This document shows positions 23,632 to 28,138 of a stretch of DNA of 28,138 nucleotides, piece after piece. The stretch spans positions 1 through 28,138 of the forward strand of contig DAIETC010000040.1 in assembly GCA_027345905.1 (NCBI GenBank). The letters run 5' to 3'. The stretch's first letter is position 1; the number at the start of each line of letters is the position of its first letter. Below the pieces are notes generated by a model that searched no databases, was not told the origin of the DNA, and worked only from the letters and a program-made list of their open reading frames with translations. Source of the stretch: Kineosporiaceae bacterium. Its GTDB lineage: Bacteria > Actinomycetota > Actinomycetes > Actinomycetales > Angustibacteraceae. The position numbers and the translations under genes were made by a program.

Positions 23632-24429
23632 TCACGCCTGCGCCCGGGTGGCGGCCAACAGGGCGGCCCCGGTTACGGCCAGCGCGAATCCGGCCACGGC
23701 GAGCGGCACGGTCCCTGCCGCCGGCCGGTCGCCGAGGGCGATAACGCCGACGAGGCTGGGCAGCACGGTCTCGATCACGACCAGCGGGGCCATCACCTGC
23801 GCCACCGGCGCGTGTTCCAGGGCGCGCAGCAGGCACAGGAACGCCGCGCCACCGCCCACCAGGCCCGCCCAGGCGGTCGGCGAGCCCACCAGGGTGCCCT
23901 GGTGCAGGTCGGGAATGGTCCGTGCCGACAGGGCGAACACCGAGAAGCCGATGCCGCCCCACACGGCGAGCCAGCGTCCCGAGGTGTCCGGACGGGCCAG
24001 GTCGCCCACCAGCGCGAGGGCCGTGAGGGCCGCCCCGACTACCAGGGTCAGCACGAGGCCGCCCGACGCCCGTACGCCGGTCTCGGGCGTGGCCGCTGCG
24101 CCCACCAGCGCCAGGCCGGCCGTGGCAGCAAGCACGGCGCCCTGCTGGGCGCGGCGCAGCCGTTGGCCGAGCAGCAGGCGTGCCGCGAGCGCCGCGACGG
24201 CCAGGTTCGCCGACACCACGGCCTGGACGACGAACAGGGGCAGGGCGCGAAGGGCCAGCAGCGAGAGCAGCAGGCCCACGCCGTCCAGCGCAGTGCCGAC
24301 AAGCGTCCACGGTTGGCGCAGGACGGACCTGGACTGGACGCGGGCCCGCTGGGCCCCCAGTGCCTGCAACGCCGTGCCCACCCCGTAGGCGAGGGCGGCA
24401 CCGAGCGCGGCGAACAGCCCCGCGCTCAC
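23632..24429 (-). CDS. DMT (EamA-like) family membrane transporter
   Basis: Protein of 265 aa made of about 8-10 hydrophobic segments, with an internal duplication typical of drug/metabolite transporters. Examples are LFAALGAALAYGVGTALQAL, LPLFVVQAVVSANLAVAALA, APVAQVMAPLVVIETVLPSL and a final hydrophobic helix before AATRAQA. The substrate is unknown. The start is GTG 24429 behind TGAGG (a TTG at 24432 is in frame). It begins 7 bp after the stop of the FabG-like gene and is probably co-transcribed with it. Confidence 0.88.
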   Translation of the reverse strand: MSAGLFAALGAALAYGVGTALQALGAQRARVQSRSVLRQPWTLVGTALDGVGLLLSLLALRALPLFVVQAVVSANLAVAALAARLLLGQRLRRAQQGAVLAATAGLALVGAAATPETGVRASGGLVLTLVVGAALTALALVGDLARPDTSGRWLAVWGGIGFSVFALSARTIPDLHQGTLVGSPTAWAGLVGGGAAFLCLLRALEHAPVAQVMAPLVVIETVLPSLVGVIALGDRPAAGTVPLAVAGFALAVTGAALLAATRAQA

Positions 24430-24436
24430 CAAGGCC

Positions 24437-25183
24437 TCAGAGCTTGGCCCCGCCGTCGACGTACAGCGTCTGGCCGGTGACGAACGAGGCGCCGTCGCTG
24501 GCGAAGAAGGCGATGGCGTTCGCGATGTCCTCGGGTGTGCCGACCCGGCGCACCGGCGCGGCCTGGGCGGACGCCTCCTGCAGCTGGGCGGGGGTGAGCC
24601 CGAGCCGTCTGGCGGTGGCGTCGGTCATCTCGGTGACCACGAACCCTGGGGCCACCGCGTTGACGGTGATGCCGAACGGGCCCAGCTCGATCGCCAGGGT
24701 GCGGGTGAAGCCCTGCAGGCCCATCTTGGCGGCGGCGTAGTTGGCCTGGCCCCGGTTGCCCAGGGCGGACACGCTCGACAGGTTGATGATCCGCCCGTAC
24801 CGCTTGGCCACCAGGTGCGCCTGGGCGGCCTTGGTCACGTTGAACGCGCCCTTCAGGTGCACGCCGATGACCGTGTCCCAGTCGGACTCGGTCATCTTGA
24901 ACAACAGGTTGTCGCGGGTGACGCCGGCGTTGTTCACGACGATGTCCAGGCCGCCCAGCTCGTCGACCACCCGGTTCAGCGCCGCGTCGACCGCGGCCGG
25001 GTCGGTGACGTCGCAGGCGAGCCCGATCCCGCCGAGCTCGCCGGCCACGCTCGCCGCGGCCTCGCCGTCCAGGTCCAGCAGCGCCACCCGGGCGCCGTCT
25101 CGCGTCAACCGTCGGGCGGTGGCGGCCCCGATTCCGCGCGCCCCCCCGGTGACCACAGCGATGCGCGTGTCCAGTCCCGACAT
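24437..25183 (-). CDS. FabG-like SDR, probable 3-oxoacyl-ACP reductase
   Basis: Protein of 248 aa. The start is ATG 25183 behind GAAGGAG; the open frame upstream to 25420 is antisense and arginine-rich. It has the TGGARGIG motif (12-19), NNAG (84-87), the catalytic Ser in INLSSVSALGN, Tyr149-x3-Lys153 in NYAAAKMGL, and the end GQTLYVDGGAKL. The sequence fits beta-ketoacyl-ACP or acetoacetyl-CoA reductases better than the other two SDRs here. Without a fatty-acid gene cluster nearby the exact substrate stays open. It is divergent from the FAD oxidoreductase gene. Confidence 0.92.
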   Translation of the reverse strand: MSGLDTRIAVVTGGARGIGAATARRLTRDGARVALLDLDGEAAASVAGELGGIGLACDVTDPAAVDAALNRVVDELGGLDIVVNNAGVTRDNLLFKMTESDWDTVIGVHLKGAFNVTKAAQAHLVAKRYGRIINLSSVSALGNRGQANYAAAKMGLQGFTRTLAIELGPFGITVNAVAPGFVVTEMTDATARRLGLTPAQLQEASAQAAPVRRVGTPEDIANAIAFFASDGASFVTGQTLYVDGGAKL

Positions 25184-25278
25184 GGTGTGACTCCTTCGCC
25201 GTTGTCCTCGCGAGCAGGATCCTCTCACCCCGGCGCTCCCCGTTGGCGCGGGCCACCAGGCTCGGTGAGACTGGCGCG

Positions 25279-26922
25279 ATGACTCGCACCAGCTCCGACG
25301 CGGTGGTGGTCGGCGGCGGCCACCACGGACTGGTCGCTGCGTGCGTGCTGGCGGACGCCGGCTGGGACGTCGTCGTCCTGGAGGGTGCGGCCGACGTCGG
25401 GGGGGCCGTGCGCTCGGCACCCGGGCGGGCCGGGTTCGTCGTCGACCGGTTCAGCGCGTTCTACCCGCTGGCGGCCGCCTCGCCGGTGCTGCGCGACCTC
25501 GACCTGGGCGCGCACGGCCTGCAGTGGGCGCACGCACCCACCGTCGTGGCCCACCCGCACGGGGTGGACGACGAGCTGGGAGCGGTTCTGTACCGCGATC
25601 CCGAGCGGACGGCGCAGGCACTGGCCGCGCAGTCGCCGGCCGACGCGCAGACCTGGCTCACCCTCGTCGAGCAGTGGCAGCGGATTCGCGACCCGCTGCT
25701 GGACGCCCTTCTGACAGCCTGGCCGCCGGTGGCGCCGGCAGCGCGGCTGCTGGCCCGGCTGGGCAGCGCAGATGCGCTGCGGCTGGCGCGCTTCCTCACC
25801 CTGTCGGCCAGCCGGATGGGCGAGGAGCTGTTCGAGGGTGAGCTGGGCCGGCGCCTGATCGCGGGCAACGCGATGCACGCCGACGCCCCCATCGACGGGG
25901 TGGTCAGCGGCACCTTCGGCTGGCTGCTGGCGATGCTGGGACAGGACGTCGGATTCCCCGTGCCGCGAGGAGGCGCCGGCGAGCTCGCCCAGGCGTTGCG
26001 CCGCCGGGCCGAGGCCGCCGGGGCGCAGGTGCTCACCCGGGACCCGGTGTCGGCCATCGTCGTGAGCGGACGCCGGGCGGTGGGCGTGCGCACGGCGGCC
26101 GGGCACGAGGTGGCAGCCCGGCGCGCCGTCCTGGCCGACGTGTCCGCGCCCGCGTTGTACGAGCAGCTGCTGCCTTCCGGGCTGGTGCCGAGGCGGTTGT
26201 ACGAGGATCTGCGGCGCTTCGACTGGGACCTGGGGACGGTGAAGGTCGACTACGCGCTCGCCGGGCCGGTGCCGTGGCGCGCGGCCGGGGCGCACGGCGC
26301 GGGCACGGTGCACGTCGGTGCCGACCTGGACGAGCGCGGGCGCCCGATCGACGCTCTGCAGGGGTTGGTGCGCTGGAACGCCGACCTGCGCAGCCGCCGC
26401 GTCCCGCGCGTGCCGTTCGGGCTGGTCGGTCAGATGACGACGGCGGACCCGTCGCGGTCACCGGCCGGGACCGAGAGCCTGTGGGCCTACACCCACGTTC
26501 CCAAGGGCATGGGCGAGGACGCGGTGGCCGACCAGCTGGCCGCCAACCTTGAGCAGGTGCTCGAGCGGCACGCTCCCGGCTTCACCGATCTGGTCCTGGA
26601 GCGCGTCGTCCAGCGACCCAGCGGGCTGCAGAGCGAGGACGCCAACCTGATCGGGGGAGCGGTCAACGGCGGCACCTCCCAGCTGCACCAGCAGCTGGTG
26701 TTCCGCCCGACGCCGGGGCTCGGGGGGTCCAGGACCGTGGTGGAACGGCTCTACCTGGCCAGTGCCGCCATCCACCCCGGCGGGGGCGTGCATGGGGCGT
26801 GCGGGTTCCTTGCGGCCCGCTCGGCGTTGCGCGACGCCATGCCGGTGCTCGGCGGCCTGCGCCGGCGGGCCGGTTCGGCGTTGCTGGACCGGGTCTACCG
26901 GGCGCCGCGCTCGGCGAGGTAG
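25279..26922 (+). CDS. NAD(P)/FAD-dependent oxidoreductase, phytoene dehydrogenase-like
   Basis: Protein of 547 aa. It has an N-terminal dinucleotide fold VVVGGGHHGLVAA (GxGxxG at 12-17) ending in Glu35 of VVLEGAADVGG, and a CrtI/phytoene desaturase-like layout. The C-terminal FAD motif is LYLASAAIHPGGGVHGACGFLAA. The family includes carotenoid desaturases, isomerases and amine-oxidase-like enzymes. No carotenoid gene is adjacent, so the substrate is unknown. ATG 25279 is chosen because it lies just before the FAD fold; an ATG at 25243 is in frame. Its 3' end overlaps the convergent SRPBCC gene by 28 bp. Confidence 0.92.
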   Translation: MTRTSSDAVVVGGGHHGLVAACVLADAGWDVVVLEGAADVGGAVRSAPGRAGFVVDRFSAFYPLAAASPVLRDLDLGAHGLQWAHAPTVVAHPHGVDDELGAVLYRDPERTAQALAAQSPADAQTWLTLVEQWQRIRDPLLDALLTAWPPVAPAARLLARLGSADALRLARFLTLSASRMGEELFEGELGRRLIAGNAMHADAPIDGVVSGTFGWLLAMLGQDVGFPVPRGGAGELAQALRRRAEAAGAQVLTRDPVSAIVVSGRRAVGVRTAAGHEVAARRAVLADVSAPALYEQLLPSGLVPRRLYEDLRRFDWDLGTVKVDYALAGPVPWRAAGAHGAGTVHVGADLDERGRPIDALQGLVRWNADLRSRRVPRVPFGLVGQMTTADPSRSPAGTESLWAYTHVPKGMGEDAVADQLAANLEQVLERHAPGFTDLVLERVVQRPSGLQSEDANLIGGAVNGGTSQLHQQLVFRPTPGLGGSRTVVERLYLASAAIHPGGGVHGACGFLAARSALRDAMPVLGGLRRRAGSALLDRVYRAPRSAR

Positions 26923-27380
26923 GCGAGGCGTCGCAGGCTCTCGCGGTTGCGTGGCGCGATCACCAGCTGGCGCAGGGGCTTGGGAACCAAGCGGCTGGGG
27001 CCGTGCGTGGCGTCCTCGATCATCGTCACGGTGCAGCCTTCGGGCGCGGGGTCGATCTGCAGCACGACCCGGGCCTCACCGACGGGGCGCCCGCGCGCCT
27101 GCAGCACCAACCGGCGTCCGGGCTCTGACTCGAGCACCTCGGTCTCGTCGTCCAGGAGCAGCGGCCAGTTGCCGACCGAGTGGTGGATGCGGCTGCCGAC
27201 CGCCGGCCAGGCGCCTTCGACGACCCGGATCCTGGAGGTCCCCACGACCCAGGAGGCGTACAGCCAGCCATCGGCCAGGACGGACCAGACCTGATCGGGG
27301 GTGGCCGTCGTCGTGCGGCTGGTCTGCGCGCTGCCCGCAGGTGCTCGCGCACCGAACTCATCGGTTGCTTCGGTGCTCAT
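26895..27380 (-). CDS. SRPBCC (START-like) family protein
   Basis: Protein of 161 aa with the SRPBCC/polyketide cyclase pattern: ATPDQVWSVLADGWLYASWV near the start, a beta strand TSRIRVVEGAWPAVGSRIHH, and WPLLLDDETEVLES with the C-terminal helix. The fold makes a hydrophobic ligand pocket; the ligand is not known. The ATG at 27380 lies inside the last codons of the upstream RelA-like gene (23-bp overlap). It is preceded by TATCCT at a 6-nt distance, so a leaderless mRNA from its own promoter is possible. The 3' end overlaps the convergent FAD oxidoreductase gene by 28 bp. Confidence 0.88.
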   Translation of the reverse strand: MSTEATDEFGARAPAGSAQTSRTTTATPDQVWSVLADGWLYASWVVGTSRIRVVEGAWPAVGSRIHHSVGNWPLLLDDETEVLESEPGRRLVLQARGRPVGEARVVLQIDPAPEGCTVTMIEDATHGPSRLVPKPLRQLVIAPRNRESLRRLAYLAERGAR

Positions 27381-28138
27381 CGACGCAGGATACGGACGTC
27401 AGGGCCAGCGCGCCCGCCGACGAGACCGGCTGCGCCCACGGGTGGGCGGACAGCAGCTGGGGTGCCCGGTTGGTCGCGAGCGGGGACGCCTGAGCGACAG
27501 CTGCCATGTCGAGTGCCATGTCGACTGCCAGGTCGAGCGCGCCCAGACCGGGCGGGGGCGGCACCTGCGCGTACACCGCCGTGATCGCGGTAGCCAACCG
27601 GGCGCGCTCTGCGTCGGGCAGGCTCCCTTGGCGCCAACGCTCGTAGTCGCCGTGCGTCTGGACCGTTGCCTCCCAGCTGGCCGGGGTGTGCACCTGCACC
27701 TCGACCAGCCGTCCCGTGCGCCCGTCGGCGAACGTCAGGTTCAGTCCCCGGTAGCGCGGCCCGCCCCAGAAGTCCTTGGCCTGCACCAGGGTCAGCTGCT
27801 GTCTGTGGAGCGCGGGGATGACATCAAGGACGGCGCCGGCGTAGCGCTGCGGGTCGGCGAGCAGCGTGTAACGCACCGTGTCGTTGACCTGCGGCACGAC
27901 GGTCTCGATCATGGCGCCGGGCTGGCCCAGCCGCTCGCTGACCTTGCGGTACAGCGACTCGCGGCTCTTCACGACGTGCTCGAGCCCCTGCAGACGGACG
28001 TCGAGGGAGCCGGTCGCTTGCTGCACCCGTGGCGTGAGGTCGCGCTGGGCCCATCGTGCGTCGCGCGCCAGCGCCGCGGTCAGCAGGTGTTGGGTGGCGC
28101 TGAGCCGGACGTCGGCCCCGCGGCGGCCGTACGGGCGC
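27358..28138 (-). CDS. RelA/SpoT-like nucleotide pyrophosphokinase domain protein (partial)
   Basis: The frame runs off the right edge, so the 5' end is missing; about 259 residues are visible. The GTG at 28026 would be an internal start, but the codons before it (HLLTAALARDARWAQRD) read as a normal helix. The pattern fits the RelA/SpoT synthetase fold: Lys/Arg-rich SRESLYRKV, NDTVRYTLL (Asp in the place of the metal-binding Asp), QAKDFWGGPRYRGLN (like RFKDYI ... GYQSIH) and VEVQVHTP (Glu in EIQIRT). Family members make (p)ppGpp or (p)ppApp; secreted and toxin forms exist. No HD hydrolase domain is visible. Function is inferred from motifs. Confidence 0.6.
   Translation of the reverse strand, partial: RPYGRRGADVRLSATQHLLTAALARDARWAQRDLTPRVQQATGSLDVRLQGLEHVVKSRESLYRKVSERLGQPGAMIETVVPQVNDTVRYTLLADPQRYAGAVLDVIPALHRQQLTLVQAKDFWGGPRYRGLNLTFADGRTGRLVEVQVHTPASWEATVQTHGDYERWRQGSLPDAERARLATAITAVYAQVPPPPGLGALDLAVDMALDMAAVAQASPLATNRAPQLLSAHPWAQPVSSAGALALTSVSCVDEHRSNR

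Noticed and set aside
23401..24480. Open frame of 359 codons on the plus strand
   Set aside because: Antisense to the csp leader and DMT transporter; the composition is that of a shadow frame.

Overview
This 28 kb window is high-GC, densely coded chromosomal DNA from an actinobacterium. The evidence is the gene content: an adenosylcobalamin-dependent ribonucleotide reductase, a DUF222/13E12-type HNH protein, a DUF5709 protein, and a pspA-pspAA-htpX-pspAB module in the actinobacterial arrangement. Several start codons also sit 6-7 nt behind TANNNT boxes, the usual layout for leaderless actinobacterial mRNAs. I cannot place it below the phylum with confidence. No rRNA, tRNA, CRISPR array, IS element or integrase was recognised. 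No gene-free stretch exceeds about 300 bases; the longest (1260-1531) holds a perfect 30-bp palindrome and a second inverted repeat.

Left part (1-8259). The 3' end of nrdJ comes first. Next is a large fusion protein: Cas4/RecB-like nuclease, DEDD-type exonuclease domain and SF1 helicase. It converges on an HNH_2 endonuclease-like gene. Then come a 57-aa unknown, a DksA/TraR zinc-finger protein, and a DUF222-HNH protein full of in-frame micro-repeats. Two of those repeats carry the same 18-bp palindrome core that lies just after nrdJ.

Middle part (8329-16002, all minus strand). A secreted subtilase has a clear promoter overlapped by a palindromic operator candidate. It is followed by a possible catabolic set (acetamidase/formamidase, SDR, alpha/beta hydrolase), with a 17-bp tandem repeat array at the formamidase stop codon. 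Further upstream on this strand lies the membrane-stress module PspA, PspAA, HtpX and PspAB, tightly packed with 4-nt overlaps or gaps, preceded by a DUF72 gene.

Right part (16043-28138). Here are a DUF5709 protein, a DHA2-type MFS exporter behind three copies of a 14-bp direct repeat, and a membrane GGDEF-EAL protein with both catalytic cores apparently intact. After these come an SDR overlapping a flavin reductase tail to tail, a divergent App1-type phosphatase, and a cold-shock protein with a hairpin-rich leader. Then follow a DMT transporter, a FabG-like SDR, a CrtI-like FAD oxidoreductase and an SRPBCC protein. At the right edge is a partial gene that reads as a RelA/SpoT-type nucleotide pyrophosphokinase fold.

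The most interesting items are the palindrome shared between an intergenic site and a coding sequence, the unlabelled RelA/SpoT-like gene at the edge, the repeat array at the formamidase stop, and the structured csp leader. I see no complete new multi-gene system that I can defend; the candidates are given as testable observations.
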